DNA from: an uncultured Desulfobacter sp.
GTDB lineage: Bacteria; Desulfobacterota; Desulfobacteria; Desulfobacterales; Desulfobacteraceae
Direction of reading: 5' to 3'
Assembly (NCBI RefSeq): GCF_963666675.1
Contig: NZ_OY762929.1
Location: forward strand, 1,736,001 to 1,800,000
DNA: 64,000 nucleotides
Shown here one piece after another: positions 43,820 through 52,652 of this stretch. A model generated the notes under the pieces. That model searched no databases and was not told the DNA's origin. It saw only the letters and a program-made list of their open reading frames with translations. Within the stretch, counting starts at the first letter, position 1; each line of letters begins with the position of its first letter. A program made the position numbers and the translations under genes.

Positions 43820-45163
43820 ATGAAAAAGCCTATCAGTTTAAAATGGTTTGTCATTCTCTCTTTTTTTGTGATGGCTGCGGTTCTGATTATTGGGTACTCT
43901 GTATTAAGTGTGAAATTTTTTTTCAAAGGCATGGATAATATTATTGCCGGAAATATGGTCCATGTCCTTGAAAGTTACGTTAAAACCACGTCCGAAGATC
44001 AGAGAAACAGCCTGGCGCGTTTCAGCGGTTTTATGATTGCAAAACAATGGGAGCAGATGCCGGACAATATAAAAGATTTTATGGATTGCCCCCAAATACC
44101 GGGAAAACTTTTGGTTCACAAGGAGGATACCTGGTTCGGCAAGCCGAAGCGCGTCGTTTTCGCAATGTCTCTTCAGTTGGGAACCCAGATGTATTATGTC
44201 GTACATCTGCCGTCTCCTCACAAGACATCTCCTTTGATCGGGAATGGGGGCAAAGAGAATAAGCGCCTGCTGCTTGGCATAAGTTTGCTGACAGCGCTTG
44301 GTATTGCTGTGCTGATCCGGCTGCTTTTGAAACGGGTGGAACGCCCGGTAAAATTTTTAGGTCAGTGGGCCCGGGGTCTGGATGCGGAGCAACTTAAAGC
44401 GCCTGCCCCTGATTTTATCTATCCTGAACTCAATGAACTGGCCCGGCTCATCCAGGAGAGCCTGTCATCCGTCCAGGAGAGTCTTGACAGAGAACACAGA
44501 TTTTTACGCCACGCCAGCCATGAGCTTCGAACGCCCATCGGTGTGATCAGAAATAATGTTGAACTGCTTAAAAAATTGGATGAACAGGCCCAAGAACTTA
44601 TCCATGCGACTCCGGATACAATTGCCCGCCACACGGGACAGAAAAACAAAATCATAGACCGCATAGACCGGGCCGGTCTAACCATGAAACACCTGACCCA
44701 GACCCTTTTGTGGCTGGGACAGGATGAACAGGTCCAGCTGCCGGTCGCGGATCTGGACCTTGAACGCCTTGTCCGGGAGTTGACCGAAGAGGCCGACTAT
44801 CTGCTCAAGAACAAGGATGTGGAAGTTGTTCTGGATACAGTGCCCACGGTGCTGCCCCTTGCCCACGTGCCTGCCCGGATTGTAACCGGCAACTTGATCC
44901 GCAATGCGTTTCAGCATACCTGGCGCGGTCAGGTCCGGATCACCCAGAACGAAATCGGTGTCCAGATTGTCAATGACATCCCCGGAGAAGACGATACCGA
45001 CGGGGATCTGGGGTTCGGGCTGGGCCTGCAACTGACACGGCAGTTGTGCGACAGACTTGGCTGGTCCTATACCAGCCGGGAGGAAGACGGTCTGCACCGG
45101 GCCGGCATTGTATTTTGCTCAGCCGATTACAAAAACAGGCGCGCGGTGACTGATATTACTTAA
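43820..45163 (+). CDS. Membrane sensor histidine kinase
   Basis: A 447-residue HisKA-type sensor: TM1 near 12-32, a periplasmic sensor of ~115 residues, TM2 near 150-168 (LLLGISLLTALGIAVLIRLLL), HAMP-like linker, H box RFLRHASHELRTPIGVIRNN, N box NLIRNAFQHT and G box GFGLGLQLTR. It starts one base after the response regulator stop and ends the efflux operon, so it probably senses a pumped compound or envelope stress and controls this pump. Confidence 0.9.
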   Translation: MKKPISLKWFVILSFFVMAAVLIIGYSVLSVKFFFKGMDNIIAGNMVHVLESYVKTTSEDQRNSLARFSGFMIAKQWEQMPDNIKDFMDCPQIPGKLLVHKEDTWFGKPKRVVFAMSLQLGTQMYYVVHLPSPHKTSPLIGNGGKENKRLLLGISLLTALGIAVLIRLLLKRVERPVKFLGQWARGLDAEQLKAPAPDFIYPELNELARLIQESLSSVQESLDREHRFLRHASHELRTPIGVIRNNVELLKKLDEQAQELIHATPDTIARHTGQKNKIIDRIDRAGLTMKHLTQTLLWLGQDEQVQLPVADLDLERLVRELTEEADYLLKNKDVEVVLDTVPTVLPLAHVPARIVTGNLIRNAFQHTWRGQVRITQNEIGVQIVNDIPGEDDTDGDLGFGLGLQLTRQLCDRLGWSYTSREEDGLHRAGIVFCSADYKNRRAVTDIT

Positions 45164-45169
45164 AAGATT

Positions 45170-45188
45170 TTGTCGTGGTGAACGACAA
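45170..45188 (+). terminator. Hairpin just after the efflux-TCS operon
   Basis: TTGTCGT (45170-45176) and ACGACAA (45182-45188) form a perfect 7-bp stem with loop GGTGA, seven bases after the kinase stop. No T run follows, so a weak or Rho-linked end is more likely than a strong terminator. Confidence 0.35.
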
Positions 45189-46504
45189 CACAGCGGTTCC
45201 GAACTATATTAGAGATATTCTCAACTTTTTCACAGGCCTTAAATCCGACAATTGTTTGGATGAAATTAATTTTTTTTTATCCGTTGACTTATATTAAGAA
45301 TATTGAAATAAGCAAAATAATAAGTATGGGTGATCCGGCCTGTTGGCATCCATAGATCACCTCCCCTCAATAAACCATGAAATGACTCAGGCGAATGGGA
45401 TTTTTATCCTGTTCCTAATATACGAATAAACTTATGTCAGGATATAAACATGGTTATAAAGTTACGAAAATTGCACATTGACGGTAAATCTAACGAAAAT
45501 CAATTGTTTCAAAGCAGGGAGGTGCAAAATTGGTAACTCTTAATGATTGTTTCGTAACTATGGCGTCTGTGTTTGGATGCTGAAATAGTTAATATCTTGA
45601 AAAGATTACATGTTTTGCGATGGCATATGATTTGCTAAAATACGATATTGTGTAAAATTTTATATAATTCGTTGGTTTTTTGTAATGGCGGTCATGGGTT
45701 GAGTTATTATATATTGATGTTCCTGTTCGACCCGAAACGAAATCTTAAAGCTCTGGATCAATTACACGGGCTTTACATAAAAACTTGTTTCAATGCAGAT
45801 TTTTAGGGGCAAGTTCAGTTCAAGTTAGGGCATGTATTGTCGAAGATGTTTGTTTTTACGATTTTAGACCAAAGTACAAAGTAAATTTAAAACAGAAGTG
45901 TCGCTGCTGATAAGTTATTATTATACGCTATGTAGTTGACAGGGCGGAGCTGTATCCATCGTAATCGCTTCAATGGTAATTATCTATAAATATGGTGTCG
46001 TACAGATCGGATGTAAGTAAAATAGCAGACGCTTGCGTTTAAATATGAAGCGGCGGGTCGTAATAGTTTACAGTTTGTCGATTATCTAATTGATTTCAAA
46101 AGAACTTCATGATTTAATGCTTTTTACGCTATGACTGATTTTGTTTTTATTAAAGAAAAATATTCGCTTTATAGACTATCTTGATAGTTATGCGCATTGC
46201 GATTTATAAATGAAATATTAAGCAATATTAAGCCAAGGTGTTGATTGGAGAATTATCGTCGCTTGCCGTGTAAGTGACGGGGCGAAGCTATTTCGTTCGT
46301 TCGTATATGTTTTTGACAACAGTTTAAAAGAGATTCTTATTTCAGGTGTGCAGAGGTACAATGTCGGGCGTTTTTACGATGAATTTTATTAAATTATTAT
46401 GATTTTAACAGCTTAAGAAGCCTTGGTTGATTCTATGCAAATTTTGTGTTTTAGTGATTCGTATTTGCGTCCAACAATTTCATTTATAATAGAGAACGAA
46501 AAAA
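45189..46504. other. 1.3-kb gene-free leader of the exopolysaccharide locus
   Basis: No open frame of supportable coding character exists on either strand. The stretch is AT-rich and holds a perfect 7-bp inverted repeat GGTGATC/GATCACC (45329-45335, 45355-45361) and a pair of 36-base similar segments at 45927-45962 and 46265-46300 (26 of 36 positions match, differences mostly transitions). It lies directly upstream of the first polysaccharide gene, so a long untranslated leader, small RNA gene or a binding array is likely. Confidence 0.5.
45927..46300 (+). repeat. Two diverged 36-bp copies in the leader
   Basis: Segments 45927-45962 and 46265-46300 share TGTA, then TGAC, GGGCG, AGCT and TCGT in the same spacing. 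Six of the ten differences are A/G or C/T exchanges. The copies are 338 bases apart in the same orientation. Confidence 0.45.
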
Positions 46505-47275
46505 ATGTTTGATACGCATTCCCATATTCTCTACGGCATGGATGACGGCAGCAAGCGCCTTTCCCATGCCATTGGTTTTGCAAAACAGGCCTTAAAACAA
46601 GGGGTTCATACTCTGTTTGCAACACCCCACTGCTATGACGGTGTTTATAATTGCACCAAAGCGGATATCATTGACGCATGCAGACGATTTTCCCATGACC
46701 TGTCCGCCGCAGGCTTGCCCCTTGTGATTTTGCCTGGGGCGGAGATTCGTGTCAATCACGATCTTATTGATCGCTTTGACAATGGTGAACTGCTTACGAT
46801 GAACAACGCAGGAAAATACCTGCTGATAGAGCTACCCCTTATGTTTATCGATAGTGCGGTCTCCATGATGATCCGAAGACTCCACGAGCGTGACGTAATC
46901 CCCATTATCGCCCATGCGGAACGAAACCCAGTGATTTTGAACCGGCCCGATCTGGCGGATCAATTCATCTACCATGGTGCGAAAATTCAGGTCACCGCCT
47001 CAAGCCTGACAGGGGATTTCGGCCGGGAGGTCATGAAATTTTCCCGAATCATGTGTGAAAAAGATCAGGTGTTCTGCCTGGGATCGGATATCCACCCGGG
47101 CCGCAAATACCGGATGAAAAAGGCGGCAAAACGATTAAACAGGTGGATTGGGGAGACTGCAACCCAATTGATACTGGAAGATAACCCAGCTTGCATTGCC
47201 TCCCGGAAAATTGATTCTGAACATACGACTGATTCTGCATTGCTTGGAAGTGCAAGCCCCGGGAAAAACATATAG
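46505..47275 (+). CDS. CpsB/YwqE-type tyrosine-protein phosphatase (PHP fold)
   Basis: A 256-residue PHP-family phosphatase. Metal-binding motifs are FDTHSHILYGMDDGS, LFATPHCYDGVY, IPIIAHAERNP and CLGSDIHP. Such enzymes dephosphorylate the Tyr-rich tail of the BY-kinase, here encoded about 4 kb downstream, and so set polymer length or export cycling. AAAAAA-rich DNA precedes the start without a clear ribosome site. It opens the exopolysaccharide locus. Confidence 0.88.
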   Translation: MFDTHSHILYGMDDGSKRLSHAIGFAKQALKQGVHTLFATPHCYDGVYNCTKADIIDACRRFSHDLSAAGLPLVILPGAEIRVNHDLIDRFDNGELLTMNNAGKYLLIELPLMFIDSAVSMMIRRLHERDVIPIIAHAERNPVILNRPDLADQFIYHGAKIQVTASSLTGDFGREVMKFSRIMCEKDQVFCLGSDIHPGRKYRMKKAAKRLNRWIGETATQLILEDNPACIASRKIDSEHTTDSALLGSASPGKNI

Positions 47276-47325
47276 GCTAAGTGTGAGTAAAACGGTTTAA
47301 CGCAAATTTTAAAAAGGAGAGCAGC

Positions 47326-47595
47326 ATGAGAAAGTTTCGATTGATAGTGATCGCCATGCTTGTCGCTGCGTTTTTGGCCACAGGGGTCGCAATCGTAAGC
47401 GCACGTACGGTGGTCATTGGGCAGACGGCTGCACTTAAAAATGCAGTGAAACGGCTGAGCAATGCCACGGGACTAAGTCCGGCCGAGCTGAAAGAAGCTT
47501 ATAAGGCCGGGAAATTTGATTTCACCATTAAGAAATTCCACCGCTATAAAAATATGTTTGTATTAGTTGTGGATAGGCCGGCAAGTCCCATCTGA
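47326..47595 (+). CDS. Small exported protein of unknown function
   Basis: An 89-residue protein with a clear signal peptide (LIVIAMLVAAFLATGVAIVSA) and AAAAAGGAG upstream of the ATG. The mature part contains ALKNAVKRLSNATGLSPAELKEAYKAGKFDFT, a helix-hairpin-like segment. I do not recognise a family. Its place between the phosphatase and the beta-barrel gene suggests an accessory role in the polymer export apparatus. Confidence 0.6.
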   Translation: MRKFRLIVIAMLVAAFLATGVAIVSARTVVIGQTAALKNAVKRLSNATGLSPAELKEAYKAGKFDFTIKKFHRYKNMFVLVVDRPASPI

Positions 47596-47616
47596 TAATT
47601 AACCTCCTGACATGTC

Positions 47617-47663
47617 TGTCCGGGAATATGCACTTAGCCTATATGAAAAGTGGTTTCCGGACA
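47617..47663. other. Inverted repeat in front of the beta-barrel gene
   Basis: CTGTCCGG (47617-47624) and CCGGACAG (47656-47663) can pair around a 31-base loop, just upstream of the outer membrane barrel start. It could modulate translation or be a weak terminator of the upstream genes. Confidence 0.3.
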
Positions 47664-47695
47664 GACTTCCAATTCATTCCCCCTGGGATTTCATT

Positions 47696-48910
47696 ATGAA
47701 TTATAAACAGACCGTCATGGTTCTGGCGATTTCTTTATTCCTGTTTTCTGCTGTCTGTGCGAACGATGTGTTTGCCCAGGGGCGAATGACGATTAATCCC
47801 CATATCCAGTCAGGCGTTCGCCGGGATACCAACTTCCATAAATCCGAAGAAAATACCAAAACCGTAGATACCTATTATGTTAAACCAGGCGTGGAACTCG
47901 GCTACACCACGGACAAAACCAAAATCACCCTGGACTACTGGATGAACCGGCTGGTTTACGATGATCAAGACGATATCAGGCCGGGAGATACGGCCGCCGA
48001 TGAGTACGACTACACCGAGCACCAGGCAAACTTCCGGGCCCGGCTTGCGCCCACAGATCGTTTGGCCTTTGGTCTGGACAATCGATTCTGGAAGACACGG
48101 GAGGCAGCCAATGCCGATAGATATTCCAATGCCGTCGAACGGTATAAATATACGTTTAATAGATTCAACCCATGGGCGAAGTACCGGTTTGCTCACAAAT
48201 TCGGCCTGGGGCTTGGGTATACCAATAAAACCATAGACTACGACAACGATGACGAAGAAGAAGACTCAGATGAAAACAGGGGCATTCTGACCTTTTACTA
48301 CTATTTTAACGAACGGACCTTTTTCGATCTGGATTGCCAGACCTGGCACCGCGATTACGATGCCGACACATCCGACTATGACTCTCACCAGATGATGGTC
48401 AATATAAGCCGTCAGTTCAATTATCTGACTTTGGCGGCCGGGATCGGCTATCATACCCGTGCGTTTGACAATGAAGCAGATGTTCCCGGCGGGGATCAGG
48501 GGGCTTTTGCCTGGCAGATTTCTCTGACCGGTCAGAACCCCCCGGACGAAAGGGTAAAATATCCAAAAAGTTCACTGTCTTTGTCCCTTAGCAGCAACCT
48601 CAACGATAGTGGCACCGATGACACCTATTATACCTACACCCGGTTTGATGCCGTGGCAACCTATCTGTTTTTTGAGCGGATCAACGGCTCCCTGATCGGC
48701 CGTTACCAGCATTCCGACTACGAAACGTCACATCGTGAAGATGACCGGATCTTTTTTTCCGGTGCCCTGGATTACCTGATCAACGATTTGTTTATCGTGG
48801 GCCTGGAGGCCGGGCTGGAAGATCGAGATTCCAATGTTGACGGTGAAGATTTTGAAAACGCCTATGTCATGTTCAACATTAAGTTGGATTACGATTTTGG
48901 GTCCAAATAG
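47696..48910 (+). CDS. Outer membrane beta-barrel protein of an EPS locus (BBP2-type)
   Basis: The 404-residue form from ATG at 47696 begins with a signal peptide (VMVLAISLFLFSAVCANDVFAQ). The rest is rich in alternating, aromatic-ended strands with Asp-rich turns (DYNDDDE-like stretches), as in the BBP2_2 barrels found with polysaccharide export genes. An upstream in-frame ATG at 47612 would add 28 non-signal-like residues. It may be the outer membrane partner of the export channel or a polymer-binding porin. Confidence 0.7.
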   Translation: MNYKQTVMVLAISLFLFSAVCANDVFAQGRMTINPHIQSGVRRDTNFHKSEENTKTVDTYYVKPGVELGYTTDKTKITLDYWMNRLVYDDQDDIRPGDTAADEYDYTEHQANFRARLAPTDRLAFGLDNRFWKTREAANADRYSNAVERYKYTFNRFNPWAKYRFAHKFGLGLGYTNKTIDYDNDDEEEDSDENRGILTFYYYFNERTFFDLDCQTWHRDYDADTSDYDSHQMMVNISRQFNYLTLAAGIGYHTRAFDNEADVPGGDQGAFAWQISLTGQNPPDERVKYPKSSLSLSLSSNLNDSGTDDTYYTYTRFDAVATYLFFERINGSLIGRYQHSDYETSHREDDRIFFSGALDYLINDLFIVGLEAGLEDRDSNVDGEDFENAYVMFNIKLDYDFGSK

Positions 48911-49008
48911 CTCTGTATAGTTGACGTTGTAATATCAAAAATATAGTGGTCCGAATTTATCTTTGATTCGTACCACTATGTTTTTTAACCCCAACGGATG
49001 ATTTGTTT

Positions 49009-49917
49009 ATGCTGAAAAATAGTTTTAACGTGCTTTTAATCGTTGTTCTTTTGGCCGTTTCTCTTTTAATGCTGTCCATGACCGGCTTATGCGAAGAGCA
49101 AAGCAATGGCGGGTACCGATTGGGACCCGAGGATCTGGTCAAAATATCAATTTTGGCCGGTGGTATCGAACAGGTGGTAAAAGAGATGGTGGTCAGCGAA
49201 ACCGGTGACTTAAATGTTCCCTTTGTGGGGAAAATCCCCGCAGCAGGGTTGACCTTAAGTCAATTGGAAAAAAGAATTTTTATTCCCCTGGAGCGTGATT
49301 ATTTTGTGGATCCCCAGATCCACCTTCAGATTGTGGAGTACCACAGCCTGGAATTTTCCATCTCCGGCGCCGTTAAAAATCCAGGTAAGTTTGAACTGGA
49401 TTTTACCCCTACGGTCATGGATCTGATTGCCAATGCCGGCGGTGTTCTGCCCGGGCGCGGCAATCTGGCTTATATTCTTAAAGGAGTGGGCCACGATACC
49501 CTGTCAGATTCTGAGATACACGAAGCCATCAGCAAATCAACCCTGGTGAAAATTGATCTGAATCGCCTTCTGGACGAAGGGGACATGTCCGAAAACATAC
49601 GCCTGGTCTCTGGCGACACCGTATATATCCCCTTAGGATCAAAACTGGACCAGGCCGCAACAATGGTCTATGTCCAGGGGAAAGTCAAAAGTCCGGGCAT
49701 ATTTGACTATCAGCCCGGGCTCACGGCACTTGGTGCCTGCATCATGGCCGGAGGATTTGATAAATTCGCGGCACCCAACCGGGCCAAGGTGATCCGCAAG
49801 ACTGCTGACGGCCAGGAAACCATTAAAATCAACCTAAAGAAAGTTCAAACCGGCGACAAGGCAGATATCCTCCTCAAGCCGGGTGATCGCATTCATATCC
49901 CTGAATCCTGGCTGTAA
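49009..49917 (+). CDS. Wza-like polysaccharide export protein with SLBB domains
   Basis: ATG at 49009 gives 302 residues with a signal peptide ending near TGLCEE. A poly-export domain (YRLGPEDLVKISILAGGIEQVVKEMVVSETGDLNVPFVGKI) is followed by two SLBB-like repeats, each introduced by VYVQGKVKSPGIFDYQPGLTALGACIMAGGF-type sequence. It forms the periplasmic/outer membrane conduit for the polymer. Strand and spacing place it in the same unit as the Wzz-like and kinase genes. Confidence 0.85.
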   Translation: MLKNSFNVLLIVVLLAVSLLMLSMTGLCEEQSNGGYRLGPEDLVKISILAGGIEQVVKEMVVSETGDLNVPFVGKIPAAGLTLSQLEKRIFIPLERDYFVDPQIHLQIVEYHSLEFSISGAVKNPGKFELDFTPTVMDLIANAGGVLPGRGNLAYILKGVGHDTLSDSEIHEAISKSTLVKIDLNRLLDEGDMSENIRLVSGDTVYIPLGSKLDQAATMVYVQGKVKSPGIFDYQPGLTALGACIMAGGFDKFAAPNRAKVIRKTADGQETIKINLKKVQTGDKADILLKPGDRIHIPESWL

Positions 49918-49938
49918 CAGTCAAATACAAGGAAAATT

Positions 49939-51426
49939 ATGGAAGACGAAAATCTGGAAAAAGAGATCCATCTCTCGGACTATTATCTGGTGCTGTTAAA
50001 GCACAAGGCGCTGATCATCTCCTTTTTTGTGATCACTGTTTCTATTACGATTCTGGGTACTTTCCTGATGACTCCGGTGTATCAATCCAGTGCCAAACTG
50101 ATCATTGACAAAGAGTCGTCAGCCTCTCCCATTACCGGCGAACGGTTGGATTATGAAAATTACAACTCCCAGTTCATGACCTTTAACACCCATTTCAAGC
50201 TGATTACTTCCGGGCCCGTGATCGAATCTTTGATCAATACCCTGGGTTTGGATAAAGAAGAAGAGAACCTGGATATTAACCCCATCACCAAGGTGATCCG
50301 GCAGTTCAAGGATAATATTAAGCTGTTGCTCCAGGTTGATAAAAAGGAACTGCCCCCCCATGAAAAACAATTGGCTCTTATGGCGAAGGTGAAAGAAAAA
50401 ATTTCCATTGATCAGATTCAAGACACCCGCCTGCTTACCATAAATGTAAAAGATAAAAATCCGGTATTGGCCACAAACATGGCCAATACCCTGGCCAATA
50501 AATACATTGAGTTTAATTTGTCCAGTAAAATGCAATCCTCCAAGCAGACCCTGGGATGGCTGAATAATGAACTGTATGAACTGCGCCAGAAACTGGAGCA
50601 GTCAGAGAAGGAATTTTTCGACTATAAGCAGGAAAGTAAGGTCTTCTCCCTTGACGGTAAGCAGAAGATGGCCGAGCAAAAAATCGAAGCGTTCAACACC
50701 CGGTATCTTGAAGCCAGAAATCACCGTCTGGAGCTGGATGCCATAATTGATGAATTCACCAAACATATCAGAGGGGAAAAAGGAATCTCCGCTATCCGTT
50801 CACTGATGGATAACCCGATGATTGACAACATTTATCTGAAAATAGTGGACCTGGAATTGGAATACTCCCGCCTGTCCAAAATTTATAAAGATCAACATCC
50901 CAAAATATTACAGCTTCAAAGTGAACTGTCCAAGAGCCGTTCCCGCCTCACCGAGGAGATCAAAAAGGAACTATCGAATCTGAAATCCGAGCGTAAGGTG
51001 CTTTTGGCCCGGGAACAAAACCTGGAGAAAACCATTGCAGGATTTGAAACCGATGCCCTCAATACCTCATCCAAGGCATTGAAATACAGTATCCTGAAGC
51101 GTAATGTGGACAGCAATCAGAACCTGTATGATCTGATGCTTTCCCGGGTTAAAGAATCCAATATTCTTCAAACCAGCGACACCTCGAATATCCGGGTGGT
51201 GGAAAAAGCCATGGTCCCTGCGCGCCCTGTATCGCCAAACAAGAAAAGGAATCTTTTGCTGGGTGCTGTACTTGGGCTTTTCGGCGGCATCGGCTTGGCC
51301 TTTTTCTTAGAATATCTGGACCAGACTGTACGCACCGAAGAGGATATCACATCCCACTTTAAACTGCCGGTACTATCTGTTATCCCCGAAGCAGACCCAT
51401 CCGAGACCTATGGAGCCTCATCGTGA
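49939..51426 (+). CDS. Wzz/GumC-type chain-length protein
   Basis: A 495-residue inner membrane polymerisation/export co-factor: TM1 near 28-48 (KALIISFFVITVSITILGTFL), a long coiled periplasmic domain (about 55-430) with the GNVR-type block KYSILKRNVDSNQNLYDLMLSRVKE, and TM2 near 445-465 (LLLGAVLGLFGGIGLAFFLEYLD). The kinase domain is on the next gene, so this is the split Wzc form. It overlaps that gene by four bases. Confidence 0.88.
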   Translation: MEDENLEKEIHLSDYYLVLLKHKALIISFFVITVSITILGTFLMTPVYQSSAKLIIDKESSASPITGERLDYENYNSQFMTFNTHFKLITSGPVIESLINTLGLDKEEENLDINPITKVIRQFKDNIKLLLQVDKKELPPHEKQLALMAKVKEKISIDQIQDTRLLTINVKDKNPVLATNMANTLANKYIEFNLSSKMQSSKQTLGWLNNELYELRQKLEQSEKEFFDYKQESKVFSLDGKQKMAEQKIEAFNTRYLEARNHRLELDAIIDEFTKHIRGEKGISAIRSLMDNPMIDNIYLKIVDLELEYSRLSKIYKDQHPKILQLQSELSKSRSRLTEEIKKELSNLKSERKVLLAREQNLEKTIAGFETDALNTSSKALKYSILKRNVDSNQNLYDLMLSRVKESNILQTSDTSNIRVVEKAMVPARPVSPNKKRNLLLGAVLGLFGGIGLAFFLEYLDQTVRTEEDITSHFKLPVLSVIPEADPSETYGASS

Positions 51427-52652
51427 TTTTTTCTAAACATAAAGCCGGAAATCTTGAGCAGGACAAAGACGCCCTGTTGAATAATTATTCCTCGTCTTCC
51501 AGATTTGCCGAATCTTACCGGACCTTGAGAACCAACCTGTTTTTTTCAGCCATGGAAAATGATCTGAAATCCGTGGTGATAACCTCTTCTGTGGCAGGGG
51601 AGGGCAAAACCACCACCTGCGTAAATCTGGCACACACCGTGGCCCAGGCTGATCGCAGTGTTCTCCTGGTGGATATGGACCTGCGCCGCCCCCATTTATC
51701 AAGCCTTTTTTCCATGAGAAAGGAGAAAGGCGTCTCTGATCTGGTGGCAGATGTTTTCGGCATCCACCTGAACCAGGGAACTCTGGACCAATACCCGGTC
51801 AACGATCTGATTCAGCTTACCACGCTTCAGTCTAATACATGTTGCTTGGATTTGGAAAATGAAGAAACCCAGGTCTCCATTTCGTTCGACAAAGGCCGGA
51901 TGATAGATGTTTACTGGAAAAACCGTCCGGATTCCATGAAACTTGCTAACACTCTGATACAGGAAAAACTCCTAACTGAAAAAGAATCGCTTTTAGCCCT
52001 GGGACACCAGAAAAAATCAGTCCAGCGTCTGGGTACCATCCTTTATACCATGGGTTTTGTTTCCAAAAAGGACATCGCCAAGACCCTGTCCATACATACC
52101 ATTGAAGCCATTAAAGCCGTATCTGCCATGGAACAGGGGGAATTTACTTTTTCGTCTTTATCTGCGGTCGAAGTGAAAAAAATAATAAGCCATGGCATTG
52201 ATTTCCATAAGCTCTATGCGGAGTTCAACGTGGGTGAGGATATGGGTGACTTTCTTAAAAAGACCATAGACGACATGATTCAGCCTACCTATACAGAAAA
52301 TCTTTTTATCCTGCCGGCCGGCAGGGTTCCGCCAAATCCCGCAGAACTGGTTGGATCCAAACGAACTGGGTTTCTTATGGATTACCTGAAAACCAGGTAT
52401 GATTTCATCGTCATTGATACATCACCGGTCATGCCGGCCACGGATGCGTTGTTGGTGGCTCCACACACTGATGGTGTAATTTTGGTTATTAAATCCCGCC
52501 ACGCGAACAGAAAGATAATACAGGAGGTCCTGAACCGATTTGAAAGCAATAATCTGCCAATCATCGGCACAATCCTGAACAGAGTCGATATGAAAAAAGA
52601 GGGATATTATAAGTATTATAAAAAGTACTACACTTCTTATTATGGCAATTAG
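51423..52652 (+). CDS. BY-kinase with an inserted PATAN/DUF4388-like domain
   Basis: A 409-residue bacterial tyrosine kinase of the CpsD/CapB type. Walker A is SSVAGEGKTTT (55-65), Walker A' is LLVDMDLRRP (81-90), Walker B is DFIVIDTSPV (327-336), and the C-tail GYYKYYKKYYTSYYGN is the Tyr cluster that becomes phosphorylated. Ordinary CpsD proteins are about 230 residues; here ~170 residues (about 115-285) lie between A' and B. That insert reads like DUF4388/PATAN: LTTLQSNTCCLDLE, ISFDKGRMIDVYW, QRLGTILYTMGFVSKKDIAK, EAIKAVSAMEQGEFTFSSL. PATAN is a protein-interaction domain of signalling proteins, so the kinase may integrate a second input. Confidence 0.85.
   Translation: MIFSKHKAGNLEQDKDALLNNYSSSSRFAESYRTLRTNLFFSAMENDLKSVVITSSVAGEGKTTTCVNLAHTVAQADRSVLLVDMDLRRPHLSSLFSMRKEKGVSDLVADVFGIHLNQGTLDQYPVNDLIQLTTLQSNTCCLDLENEETQVSISFDKGRMIDVYWKNRPDSMKLANTLIQEKLLTEKESLLALGHQKKSVQRLGTILYTMGFVSKKDIAKTLSIHTIEAIKAVSAMEQGEFTFSSLSAVEVKKIISHGIDFHKLYAEFNVGEDMGDFLKKTIDDMIQPTYTENLFILPAGRVPPNPAELVGSKRTGFLMDYLKTRYDFIVIDTSPVMPATDALLVAPHTDGVILVIKSRHANRKIIQEVLNRFESNNLPIIGTILNRVDMKKEGYYKYYKKYYTSYYGN

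Noticed and set aside
45164..46504. c-di-GMP riboswitch in the EPS leader
   Set aside because: No GEMM-type conserved core could be found by eye.
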